A stretch of DNA of 42,881 nucleotides from Bacteroidaceae bacterium (GTDB taxonomy: Bacteria; Bacteroidota; Bacteroidia; Bacteroidales; Bacteroidaceae): positions 1 to 42,881 of the forward strand of contig JAGCPB010000036.1 of the NCBI GenBank assembly GCA_017642425.1, written 5' to 3'. The position numbers were made by a program, and so were the translations under genes. The notes under the pieces are model-generated. The model did not search any database, had not been told where the DNA came from, and saw only the letters and a list, made by a program, of their open reading frames with translations. Below, in pieces: positions 29,192 through 37,565 of the stretch; the first letter of the stretch is position 1; every line of letters starts with the position of its first letter.

Positions 29192-30073
29192 TTATTTGTA
29201 AATGCTTTTCTGACCTGCGAGCAGGGTGTTCTTCATAAGCGAGCAGATGGTCATGGGGCCAACGCCGCCGGGAACAGGGGTGATGAAGCTGCATTTGGGA
29301 GCTACCTCATCAAACTGTACGTCGCCGCACAGGCGGAATCCGCTTTTCTTTGATGCGTCGGGCACGCGGGTGGTACCTACGTCAATGATTACGGCGCCTT
29401 CTTTTACCATATCGGCCTTGACGAATCCGGGCTGGCCCAGGGCGGCTACTATGATATCGGCCTGACGGCACTCCTCCTTGATGTTTGCGGTGTGGCTGTG
29501 GCAAACGGTTACGGTGCAGTCACCGGGGTTGGCTTTCTGCATGAGCAGGGTGGCCATGGGCTTGCCAACTATGTTGCTGCGGCCCAGTACAACGGCTTTC
29601 TTGCCGCGGGTCTCAATGTTGTAACGCTTGAGCAGTTCCATGATGCCGTTGGGTGTGGCCGATATGAAGCAGGGCAGACCTATGCTCATGCGGCCTACGT
29701 TGATGGGGTGGAAACCGTCTACATCCTTGCGGTAGTCTATGGCCTCTATCACATGCTGCTCATTGATATGCTTGGGCAGGGGGAGCTGGACTATGAATCC
29801 GTCAACGTCAGGGTCATTGTTGAGTTCTTGAACCTTTGAGAGCAGGATATCCTCTGTGATGTCACTCTCAAAACGGATTAGGGTTGATTTGAATCCGCAT
29901 ACCTCGCAAGCCTTTACCTTGGCGGCTACGTATGTCTCGGAACCACCGTCATGACCTACCAGTATGGCGGCCAGATGGGGGCGTTTCTCTCCTCTCTCTA
30001 CCATTGCGGCCACCTGGGCTGCAATCTCCTGCTTTACCTGTTCGGCTACTGCCTTTCCGTCTATCAGTTGCAT
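29192..30073 (-). CDS. folD: bifunctional methylene-THF dehydrogenase / methenyl-THF cyclohydrolase
   Basis: 293 residues, full length. Catalytic lysine in [14 protein letters not shown], cyclohydrolase/dehydrogenase motifs [12 protein letters not shown] and [15 protein letters not shown]-binding [14 protein letters not shown], and the C-terminal [11 protein letters not shown]. It interconverts 5,10-methylene-THF and 10-formyl-THF for purine and fMet synthesis in the cytoplasm. It is second in the operon, 12 bases after ffh. Confidence 0.97.
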   Translation of the reverse strand: MQLIDGKAVAEQVKQEIAAQVAAMVERGEKRPHLAAILVGHDGGSETYVAAKVKACEVCGFKSTLIRFESDITEDILLSKVQELNNDPDVDGFIVQLPLPKHINEQHVIEAIDYRKDVDGFHPINVGRMSIGLPCFISATPNGIMELLKRYNIETRGKKAVVLGRSNIVGKPMATLLMQKANPGDCTVTVCHSHTANIKEECRQADIIVAALGQPGFVKADMVKEGAVIIDVGTTRVPDASKKSGFRLCGDVQFDEVAPKCSFITPVPGGVGPMTICSLMKNTLLAGQKSIYK

Positions 30074-30085
30074 ATATCGTAATGT

Positions 30086-31414
30086 TTATCTTCTCATCAT
30101 CGGGCCAAGATTGGGCAGCTTGGAGCCGGCCACGTTTTTCATCATCTTGCGGGTCTGTTCAAACTGCTTGAGCATGCGGTTCACCTCATTGATCGGCACG
30201 CCGCTGCCCTTGGCTATGCGGTTCTTGCGTGACTGGCTCTTGTCCAGAAGCTCGGGGTTGCTGCGCTCCTGCGGGGTCATTGAGTAAATCATGGCCTCTA
30301 TGCCCTTGAATGCGTCATCGCTTATGTCAAGATCCTTGATAGCCTTGCCTACGCCGGGTATCATGCCCATCAGGTCCTTCATGTTACCCATCTTCTTTAT
30401 CTGGCCTATCTGCTCCAGGAAGTCGTTGAAATCAAACTTGCCCTTGCCCATCTTCTTCTGGAGGCGCTTGGCCTGCTCGGCATCAAAGTTCTCCTGAGCG
30501 CGTTCCACGAACGATACTATATCGCCCATGCCCAGGATTCTGTCGGCCATGCGGTCGGGGTGGAATACATCGAATGCATCCATCTTCTCGCCCGTACCTA
30601 CAAACTTGATGGGCTTATTGACGACGGTGCGGATACTCAGGGCTGCACCACCGCGGGTGTCACCATCCAGTTTGGTCAGTATCACGCCGCTAAAGTCCAG
30701 ACGCTCGTTGAACTCACGTGCGGTGTTCACGGCGTCCTGACCGGTCATGGCGTCAACCACAAAGAGAATCTCATTGGGATTTACGGCCTCCTTGATGGCG
30801 GTTATCTCCTGCATCATCATCTCATCTATGGCCAGACGGCCGGCGGTATCTATGATGACCACATCATAGCCCTTGGCGCGGGCCTCTTTTATGGTGTTCT
30901 GTGCTATCTCAACGGGTTTGTTGTTGCCGGGCTCTGTATAGACGGTTACGCCTATCTGCTCGCCTAGAACCTTGAGCTGGTCAATGGCGGCAGGACGGTA
31001 AACGTCGCAGGCTGCAAGCAGCGGCTTCTTGGCGCGCTTGGTTTTGAGCAGGTTGGCCAGCTTGGCGCTGAAGGTGGTCTTACCGGAACCTTGCAGACCG
31101 GCCATCAGTATTACTGCGGGATGTCCCTTTATGTCAATGTCTACGGCCTCGCCGCCCATCAGGGTGGCCAGTTCATCATGCACCACCTTGACCATCAGCT
31201 GGCCGGGACGGACCGATGTGAGCACGTTCATGCCCAGGGCCTTCTCCTTTACGGTATCGGTGAACTGCTTGGCAACCTTGTAGTTTACATCGGCATCAAG
31301 AAGGGCTTTGCGTACATCCTTGAGGGTTTCGGCTACATTGACCTCGGTGATCTTGCCTTCACCTTTCAGTATCTTAAGTGACCTTTCAAGTCTTTCGGAT
31401 AGATTTTCAAACAT
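30086..31414 (-). CDS. ffh: signal recognition particle GTPase Ffh
   Basis: 442 residues from the ATG at 31414 (MFENLSERLERSL). The longer frame to 31456 runs through the -7 box TATCTTTGC (31441-31433) and is rejected. N and G domains: P-loop GLQGSGKTTFSAKLA, DTAGRLAIDE, TKLDGDTRGGAALS, GTGEKMDAF. The methionine-rich M domain has the RNA-binding SQSRKNRIAKGSGVPINEVNRML. It targets nascent membrane proteins to FtsY. It heads the ffh-folD-capA operon with a leader of about 12 bases. Confidence 0.98.
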   Translation of the reverse strand: MFENLSERLERSLKILKGEGKITEVNVAETLKDVRKALLDADVNYKVAKQFTDTVKEKALGMNVLTSVRPGQLMVKVVHDELATLMGGEAVDIDIKGHPAVILMAGLQGSGKTTFSAKLANLLKTKRAKKPLLAACDVYRPAAIDQLKVLGEQIGVTVYTEPGNNKPVEIAQNTIKEARAKGYDVVIIDTAGRLAIDEMMMQEITAIKEAVNPNEILFVVDAMTGQDAVNTAREFNERLDFSGVILTKLDGDTRGGAALSIRTVVNKPIKFVGTGEKMDAFDVFHPDRMADRILGMGDIVSFVERAQENFDAEQAKRLQKKMGKGKFDFNDFLEQIGQIKKMGNMKDLMGMIPGVGKAIKDLDISDDAFKGIEAMIYSMTPQERSNPELLDKSQSRKNRIAKGSGVPINEVNRMLKQFEQTRKMMKNVAGSKLPNLGPMMRR

Positions 31415-31432
31415 GCTGTTTTGTTTTGAACT

Positions 31433-31441
31433 GCAAAGATA
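31433..31441 (-). promoter_or_regulatory. -7 box for the ffh operon
   Basis: TATCTTTGC on the minus strand, a perfect match 18 bases before the ATG at 31414. Confidence 0.65.
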
Positions 31442-31467
31442 CAAAAAAGATGTCAATCAGGAACAGC

Positions 31468-31659
31468 GCAGGACTGTCAATTGGGGGACAACGTTCCGCA
31501 GCTACTCCGAGCCCCTATGGACCCTAAACGTCGAACGCCTCCTTTTTAGTCACCTCCGGTGTCTAACAGTCGTTGAACGAAACGCCGTTCTTAACGGGAT
31601 CCTCCAGGGCTCTACGCTTAACGCTGCTGCACTGATGATCCCCCAATCGACAGTCCTGC
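31468..31659 (-). ncRNA. 192-bp structured element with 21-bp terminal inverted repeats (ncRNA or MITE)
   Basis: Arms 31468-31488 and 31639-31659 pair over 21 bp. Inside are further nested pairings: 31509-31515 with 31606-31612 (GAGCCC..), 31519-31524 with 31597-31602, a hairpin TTAG-t-CACC-tcc-GGTG-t-CTAA at 31546-31566, and CGTT-ctt-AACG near 31586-31596. At three stem positions the plus strand has A.C mismatches that become G.U wobbles on the minus strand, so if it is an RNA it is transcribed from the minus strand, with malQ and ffh. No protein frame is convincing. A non-autonomous transposon (MITE) is the main alternative. No target-site duplication is obvious. Confidence 0.55.
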
Positions 31660-31673
31660 TTCTGCAAATGGGA

Positions 31674-33791
31674 TTATCTGCCAGACAGATACAGCATCTG
31701 GCGGATTTCTTCGTTGAATTTGCGGGAGGAGCAGAGTTTCTCCAGGGTCAGATGCATGCGGTAGCGCCAGTAGTTGTTGGGATCGGCCGGTACGTTTATG
31801 CGCTCGGCGGCCGGGTCTTTGGCGCGCAGCGAACTGCTCATGGAGAGCCAGTCCTGAAGCGGGAATATGGCCAGCATTGAAGGTGATGCCAGATGGGCCG
31901 ATATCACACTGGTGCATGCGGCTGTTGTTGCCTTACGGGTGGTTATCACATGGTTAGGCTCCATCTCATCCTCAATCCAGGTGCGCAGCACGCTCATATC
32001 ATGTGTGGATGTGGTGCATACAGACATGTAAGGGTAGGTGGCGGGGTCCGATACACTCACGCCCATGTTCTTGGGCATGCGCTGGACTTCAAGTGCCAGA
32101 ATACGCAAACGGTCCATGACCTCGGGAACGCAGGCGGGAATCATACCCAGGTCCTCACCGCACACCAGCATATCGGTAGCCTCGATGAGTGCCGGTAGTT
32201 TGGACATGGCGGAATCACTCCAGAACCGGTTGTTGCGGTGGTAATAGAAATCGTCATGCAGGCTACGGAAAGCGGCCTGCTCATCGTCTGACAGCCATCT
32301 GAAAACGGCAGTGTCAAAGGCGTTTATGCGCGGATGGTATGTGCCGGGACGATGCGTGTCCTCAAGGAACAGCACATTGGTCTCATTGGTACCCGCGGGT
32401 GGGGTGGCATGCATGGCCGGATTGAACGGAAAACCGCGGTCCCACATCTCCTGCGGGGTGTAGGTTAGGGCGGGATTGAAACGTCCCATCAGGCCGCTTT
32501 GGTATTGCAAGGGTACTTCCCAGATGCGGAAGAATCCCAACAGATGGTCTATGCGGTATGCATCAAAATAATCGGCCATTTTGCGGAACCTTGCAACAAA
32601 CCACGCATAGTTGTCATGAGCCATGTTTTTCCAGTTGTATGTAGGCATTCCCCATTTCTGCCCATCAACGGCAAAGGCATCGGGTGGTGCTCCAGCCTGG
32701 CAGTCAGTGTGGAATAACTCAGGATGAATCCACACGTCAGCACTGTGACGGTTTACTCCGATAGGTATGTCACCTTTCAGCAATATACCTTTTCTATTGG
32801 CATATTTCTTTACATCTGTAAGTTGCTTGTCAAGATGGAACTGGATGAAATAGTGTTTGCGGATCTCGTGGTAGCGGCTGTTGCCGGGAGTGCAGAAACG
32901 GTCCAGAAGAGCCGGGCTGTACTCAGACTCTTTCCATTTGTGGAAATCGGCCGTGCCGTATTTGTCACGCAGGTAGCAATAGAGAGCGTATGGCTCCAGC
33001 CATGAACGGTTGGCATTAAAGAAAGCCTTGTATTCCCTGTCCCGGAAACATGATTCGCCCAGTTTCTCATAAAGTTGGTCCAGATACTCGCTCTTGAGCC
33101 TAAATACACGTTCATAATCTATTACAGGGAGTGCATTGAGTGCCTTGCGCTCCTTTTCGGCATGTTTGAGAAAATCCTTGTCATCAGGTTTGCCTATCAG
33201 CTCCAGGTCAATGTAAATGGGATTCAAGGCGAATGACGAGTTTGCGCTGTAAGGGTATGAGTCACGCCAGGTGCCGGTCATGGCGGTGTCATTGACGGGC
33301 AGAGTCTGGATTACGCTCTGTCCTGTGGCAACCGCCCAATCCACAAGCAGTTTAAGGTCTGTGAACTGGCCTATTCCATAATCTCTTTCACTGCGCAGGG
33401 AGAAGACCGGGATTGCCGTTCCGGCTCCCTTCCAGCGCGGACGGTTATTATGATGCACATAAGGAATGGCTACTGTGCGTTGTTCCATTTCATTACCGTT
33501 GTAGTCTTTCCAACGGTCGGACAGGACCAGACGTTTGGCACGGGTGTATGGAATGGAGTGCAGGGAGCCCTCCTCACGGCGTGTTATCTGTCCGTCGGTC
33601 TGTACCATATAGCAGTAGGTTATGTCACCGGCCATGACCTCATCATCCACAATCTCATAATCCGTGAACCAGGTTCCGGCGCCGTTGTTGGCCATGTCAA
33701 GGCATATCTGTGTGCCGTCTGTCATGTTCAGGCACAGATAGAGACTCTCACCCCATCTTGTTATGTATTCTATCTGGAAATGTATCTGCAT
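31674..33791 (-). CDS. malQ: 4-alpha-glucanotransferase with CBM20
   Basis: 705 residues from the ATG at 33791 (MQIHFQIEYITRWGESLYLC). The frame runs to 33878, but a -7 box TATTTTTG at 33833-33826 lies inside that extension, so the inner ATG is used. One N-terminal CBM20 starch-binding domain (about 1-105) precedes the GH77 barrel; many Bacteroides MalQ proteins have two. The nucleophile is in FDAYRIDHLLGFFRIW and the acid/base in LVCGEDLGMIP; NYWRYRMHLTLE closes the barrel. The segment after TWIEDE (near residue 615) is shorter and unlike relatives I know. It disproportionates maltodextrins in glycogen and starch use. Confidence 0.93.
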   Translation of the reverse strand: MQIHFQIEYITRWGESLYLCLNMTDGTQICLDMANNGAGTWFTDYEIVDDEVMAGDITYCYMVQTDGQITRREEGSLHSIPYTRAKRLVLSDRWKDYNGNEMEQRTVAIPYVHHNNRPRWKGAGTAIPVFSLRSERDYGIGQFTDLKLLVDWAVATGQSVIQTLPVNDTAMTGTWRDSYPYSANSSFALNPIYIDLELIGKPDDKDFLKHAEKERKALNALPVIDYERVFRLKSEYLDQLYEKLGESCFRDREYKAFFNANRSWLEPYALYCYLRDKYGTADFHKWKESEYSPALLDRFCTPGNSRYHEIRKHYFIQFHLDKQLTDVKKYANRKGILLKGDIPIGVNRHSADVWIHPELFHTDCQAGAPPDAFAVDGQKWGMPTYNWKNMAHDNYAWFVARFRKMADYFDAYRIDHLLGFFRIWEVPLQYQSGLMGRFNPALTYTPQEMWDRGFPFNPAMHATPPAGTNETNVLFLEDTHRPGTYHPRINAFDTAVFRWLSDDEQAAFRSLHDDFYYHRNNRFWSDSAMSKLPALIEATDMLVCGEDLGMIPACVPEVMDRLRILALEVQRMPKNMGVSVSDPATYPYMSVCTTSTHDMSVLRTWIEDEMEPNHVITTRKATTAACTSVISAHLASPSMLAIFPLQDWLSMSSSLRAKDPAAERINVPADPNNYWRYRMHLTLEKLCSSRKFNEEIRQMLYLSGR

Positions 33792-33825
33792 AATCGTCAA
33801 GTCTGTCAGGTTTACCCCCGATGCA

Positions 33826-33833
33826 CAAAAATA
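33826..33833 (-). promoter_or_regulatory. -7 box for malQ
   Basis: TATTTTTG on the minus strand, about 35 bases before the ATG at 33791. Confidence 0.55.
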
Positions 33834-33918
33834 ATCAATGTTTTCAACCGTTTGCCTAAAGTTATCAACAATTGCCAAAAAAGGGCTTTAAATTCTTTTA
33901 CATTATTACGCGCGAAAT

Positions 33919-33927
33919 TATTTTTGC
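33919..33927 (+). promoter_or_regulatory. -7 box for the nucleobase uptake cluster
   Basis: TATTTTTGC, a perfect TAnnTTTGC, giving a leader of about 45 bases before the ATG at 33979. It diverges from the malQ promoter about 90 bases away. Confidence 0.6.
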
Positions 33928-33978
33928 TAACACGAAAAAACAGAATTAAACAAATTATAACCAAAACAATTGTCAATC

Positions 33979-35367
33979 ATGGAATTAAAACAGGAAGGCA
34001 TCTATGATGCCAGGTCCCTTGGCAACGGAAAGATGCTGGTGCTTGGTTTCCAGCATATGTTTGCCATGTTCGGCGCTACCGTTCTGGTACCGCTTCTTAC
34101 AGGTCTGTCAGTATCGGCCACCCTGCTGTTTGCAGGTATCGGCACGCTGATTTTCCACTTGTTCACCAAGTTTAAGGTGCCCGCATTCCTGGGCTCATCA
34201 TTTGCATTCCTGGGCGGTTATGCCGCTGTAAAGGAATTCGGTGTGGGTCTTGGCATGACAGAAGGCGTTGCGCTCACATACGCCTGCATCGGCGTTTTCT
34301 GCGCAGGTCTGCTCTATTTTGTGCTGGCAGCTCTGTTCAAGTTCTACGGTGTACGCCGCACGATGCGTTTCTTCCCGCCCGTGGTGACCGGTCCTATCAT
34401 CATCTCAATCGGTCTTATCCTGTCATCAAGCGCCATAAACAACTGCCAGAGCAACTGGTGGATTGCCCTGTTGGCTATCGTTATCATTGTGATTTGCAAC
34501 ATCTTCGGTAAGGGAATGATCAAGATCATCCCCATTATCCTGGGTGTTATCGGTTCATATATTGTGGCTGCATGTTTCGGTCAGGTCGATTTTTCGGCTG
34601 TAAGGGAGGCAACTTGGTTCGGAATGCCTTTCCAGATGGAGAATACAGCATTTGCAGTTCTCAAGAATCCTGACTGGTCATTCGTATGGACTGCAATCAT
34701 TGCAATCGTGCCTATCGCTTTTGCCACAATGATTGAGCATATTGGTGATGTATGCGCCATCTCATCAACCTGCAACCGCAACTACATTGCAGATCCCGGT
34801 CTGCACCGCACCCTTGTTGGTGACGGCTGCGCTACCGCTCTTGCTGCACTGTTCGGTGCTCCCGCCAACACTACATACGGTGAGAACACTGGCGTGCTCA
34901 ACCTTACCAAGGTGTTTGATCCCAGGGTGGTGCGTATAGCAGCTTGCTTGGCAATCGTATTCTCATTCTGTCCCAAGTTCGCCCAGATCATTTACGCTAT
35001 GCCTACCGCAACGGTTGGTGGTGTTTCTCTGGTGCTCTACGGTATGATATCCGCTGTAGGTGTACGTAACCTGGTTGAGAACAAGGTTGACTTTACAAAT
35101 AACCGTAACGTGCTCATTGCCGCTCTGATTCTGGTGCTTGCAATTGGTATCAACTTTGGTCCCGGCAGCGTTTCATTCGGCAAGGTTTCACTGTCAGGTC
35201 TGGCAGTTGCCGCTCTGGTTGGTATCATCCTGAATGCAATCCTTCCCGGTAATGACTTCCACTTTACAAGCGATTATGCAAGCGGTAAGCGCGCTACCGC
35301 CGAGGGTCAGGATTTGCCTGAGGAGTTCAAGAAACCCCTGCATGACGATCCCAAGTATAACGGATAA
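33979..35367 (+). CDS. uraA: uracil-xanthine permease family protein (UraA-like)
   Basis: 462 residues from the ATG at 33979; an in-frame TTG three codons upstream is ignored. Fourteen-helix NCS2 fold. Hallmarks: GFQHMFAMFGATVLVPLLTGL in helix 1, the substrate-site segment FATMIEHIGDVCAIS (E and H residues), and the second half-repeat GAPANTTYGENTGVL. It imports uracil, or possibly xanthine, by proton symport across the inner membrane. It is the first of three consecutive plus-strand genes for nucleobase or nucleoside uptake. Confidence 0.92.
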   Translation: MELKQEGIYDARSLGNGKMLVLGFQHMFAMFGATVLVPLLTGLSVSATLLFAGIGTLIFHLFTKFKVPAFLGSSFAFLGGYAAVKEFGVGLGMTEGVALTYACIGVFCAGLLYFVLAALFKFYGVRRTMRFFPPVVTGPIIISIGLILSSSAINNCQSNWWIALLAIVIIVICNIFGKGMIKIIPIILGVIGSYIVAACFGQVDFSAVREATWFGMPFQMENTAFAVLKNPDWSFVWTAIIAIVPIAFATMIEHIGDVCAISSTCNRNYIADPGLHRTLVGDGCATALAALFGAPANTTYGENTGVLNLTKVFDPRVVRIAACLAIVFSFCPKFAQIIYAMPTATVGGVSLVLYGMISAVGVRNLVENKVDFTNNRNVLIAALILVLAIGINFGPGSVSFGKVSLSGLAVAALVGIILNAILPGNDFHFTSDYASGKRATAEGQDLPEEFKKPLHDDPKYNG

Positions 35368-35427
35368 CAAACGGATTATTTTTTTTACAATTCATTTTTA
35401 TAACTTATTAATCTAAAAGTAATTGAG

Positions 35428-36147
35428 ATGAAAAAATTTGTTGCTTTTGCAGGATTCAGCCTGCTCGCAGTCGGTGCTTTTGCACAGACCAACTTACAGG
35501 TGTTCTACGATTTCGGTGAGAACCGCAAGTATGTTACCACAACTCTTGAGATGTTCAAGGGCGATGATTGGGGAAGCACATTCTTCTTTGTTGATTATGA
35601 TTATCCCAACAAGGATGCCCGCGATTTAGGTGCCCGTGGTATGCAGGGCTCATATTTTGAGATTGCCCGTGCCCTGAACTTCTGGCAGGAGTCAAGTCTT
35701 GGTGCATTAAGCGCACATGTTGAGTTCAATGCAGGCGGCGGTTTCAGCAACTGGCTGTTCGGTGCCGAGTATTTCCTGCACAATGATGATTTCTCAAATA
35801 CTTTCACATTTGAACTCATGTACAAGACATTCTCATACGACGATGCTTCAAAACTGCCTCTGCAGTTCACTTTCGTATGGGGTATGAACAACCTGTTCGG
35901 TGTTGAGGGTCTCAAGTTCTCAGGTTTTGCCGATGTTTGGGGTGAGAAGCACTATGCATGGGCTGATCTGGACAAATGCGAGAACTCATTCACATTCATC
36001 TCAGAGCCTCAGCTTTGGTACAATGTCGGTTCACTGTTCAACTGCCCCAACTTCAATGTTGGCTGTGAGGTTGAGCTGAGCAACAACTTTGCTGCATATC
36101 AGGGTTTCAAGTGCAATCCCTGCCTTGGCGTAAAGTGGGATTTCTAA
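35428..36147 (+). CDS. DUF5020 outer-membrane channel, Tsx-like
   Basis: 239 residues with a signal peptide (VAFAGFSLLAVGAFAQ). The mature protein is a run of amphipathic beta strands ending in an aromatic residue (CLGVKWDF, terminal Phe), the BAM recognition signal of outer-membrane barrels. The start TNLQVFYDFGENRKYVTTTLEMFKGDDWG and WLFGAEYFLHNDDFSNTFTFELMYKTF are typical of DUF5020, related to the nucleoside-specific porin Tsx. Flanked by two nucleobase permeases, it probably lets nucleosides or bases cross the outer membrane. The gap to uraA is 60 bases. Confidence 0.85.
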   Translation: MKKFVAFAGFSLLAVGAFAQTNLQVFYDFGENRKYVTTTLEMFKGDDWGSTFFFVDYDYPNKDARDLGARGMQGSYFEIARALNFWQESSLGALSAHVEFNAGGGFSNWLFGAEYFLHNDDFSNTFTFELMYKTFSYDDASKLPLQFTFVWGMNNLFGVEGLKFSGFADVWGEKHYAWADLDKCENSFTFISEPQLWYNVGSLFNCPNFNVGCEVELSNNFAAYQGFKCNPCLGVKWDF

Positions 36148-36183
36148 TCATATAACAGGGTATAACTATAAATAATCACCGTT

Positions 36184-37494
36184 ATGTCATTTCTGAAAGT
36201 TTTAGGTTTTGATCCTGCCAAGCACAATGTCAAGACTGAGATTGTGGCAGGTATAACCACATTCCTGACAATGGCATATATCCTTGCAGTCAACCCCGAT
36301 ATCTTTGGAGCACTGGAGGGTATGGGTATGCCTAGAGGTGCCGTATTTACCGCTACAGCATTTGCTGCCATAGTAGGTACTCTGGTTATGGCTTTGTATG
36401 CCAAGAAGCCTTATGCGCTTGCTCCGGGACTGGGCCTCAATGCATTCTTTGTTTATACTGTTTGCCTCACCATGGGTTACAGCTGGCAGTTTGCATTGAC
36501 CGCTGTCCTTATTGAAGGTATCATTTTTATCATCCTTACCGTAACCAATATCCGTGAGGCTATCATCGATGCCATTCCGTCTGCGATGAAGAGTGCTGTA
36601 AGTGCCGGTATCGGTCTGTTTATAGCATTCATCGGTATGGTTAATGCAGGTATCATCGTTGATGACGGCGGTACAATCATTGCCTTGGGCAATATCACAA
36701 GCGGTACTGCATTACTGGCTCTGATAGGTCTGGTCATCACTTCCGTGCTGATGATCCTTAAGGTGCCCGGTGCAATCCTGATTGGTATCATTGTTACTGC
36801 TATTGTCGGTATTCCGTTCGGTATCACCAAGTTTGACGGTGTGGTAAGTTCAGTCCCTTCAATTGAACCCATATTTTGCAAGTTTGAGTGGCACAATATC
36901 TTCTCCGTTGATATGCTGATTGTTGTGTTTACATTCCTGTTCATAGATATGTTTGACACAATCGGAACTGTTATCGGCGTATCAAAGAAGGCTAATGCCA
37001 TTAATCCTGACGGTACAATTCCCGGTGTCAAGAAGGTCCTCATGGCCGATGCCATTGCAACCGTAGCAGGTGCAGCTTTTGGTACCAGCACCACTACCAC
37101 TTATGTGGAGAGCGCATCAGGTGTTGCATCTGGCGGACGTACTGGTCTGACTTCATTTACAGTAGCAATCTGCTTTGCCATCGCACTGTTCTTTGCTCCA
37201 GTATTCCTGGGTATCCCTTCAGCAGCTACTGCTCCTGCTCTGATACTTGTAGGTGTAATGATGATGTCATCAATCAAGGATGTGGACTTTGATGATTTCT
37301 CGGAGTGCGTTCCTGCATATATCACAATGATTGTAATGCCATTGGCATACAGCATCTCCGATGGTATCATGCTGGGTCTTATCTCTTATGTTGTCCTGAA
37401 CGCCCTGAGCGGAAAGTTCAAGAAGATAAGCATCATGATGTGGATTCTTGCAATCCTGTTCATCCTTAAGTATACAATACATATAGGCGGCTGA
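36184..37494 (+). CDS. purine permease, NCS2 AzgA/PbuG type
   Basis: 436 residues, many membrane helices. The opening FGFDP-like VLGFDPAKHNVKTEIVAGITTFLTMAYILAVNP is diagnostic of the AzgA/PbuG hypoxanthine-guanine-adenine permeases. FLFIDMFDTIGTVIGVSKKAN and FGTSTTTTYVESASGVASGGRTGLTSF carry the binding-site residues. It takes up purine bases, which Hpt (39651-40187) would convert to nucleotides. It is third in the cluster, 36 bases after the DUF5020 gene, and ends before a strong terminator. Confidence 0.92.
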   Translation: MSFLKVLGFDPAKHNVKTEIVAGITTFLTMAYILAVNPDIFGALEGMGMPRGAVFTATAFAAIVGTLVMALYAKKPYALAPGLGLNAFFVYTVCLTMGYSWQFALTAVLIEGIIFIILTVTNIREAIIDAIPSAMKSAVSAGIGLFIAFIGMVNAGIIVDDGGTIIALGNITSGTALLALIGLVITSVLMILKVPGAILIGIIVTAIVGIPFGITKFDGVVSSVPSIEPIFCKFEWHNIFSVDMLIVVFTFLFIDMFDTIGTVIGVSKKANAINPDGTIPGVKKVLMADAIATVAGAAFGTSTTTTYVESASGVASGGRTGLTSFTVAICFAIALFFAPVFLGIPSAATAPALILVGVMMMSSIKDVDFDDFSECVPAYITMIVMPLAYSISDGIMLGLISYVVLNALSGKFKKISIMMWILAILFILKYTIHIGG

Positions 37495-37518
37495 TTCCTG
37501 CTTGCAGGAAAAAACAAG

Positions 37519-37547
37519 GGCGGTTCCTTTTGGGAGCCGCCTTTATT
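37519..37547 (+). terminator. terminator of the nucleobase uptake cluster
   Basis: GGCGGTTCC-ttttg-GGAGCCGCC followed by TTTATTTG: a 9-bp stem with one G.U pair. It also faces the convergent DUF4831 gene. Confidence 0.8.
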
Positions 37548-37565
37548 TGTTAATACGGGTAACGG

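Noticed and set aside
31468-31659. SRP (4.5S) RNA next to ffh
   Set aside because: The conserved SRP domain IV sequence (GGxCAGG...GGAAG...AGCAGCC) is absent from the element.
37495-37510. TTCCTG-cttg-CAGGAA hairpin as a terminator
   Set aside because: No T-run follows; the real terminator is at 37519-37547.
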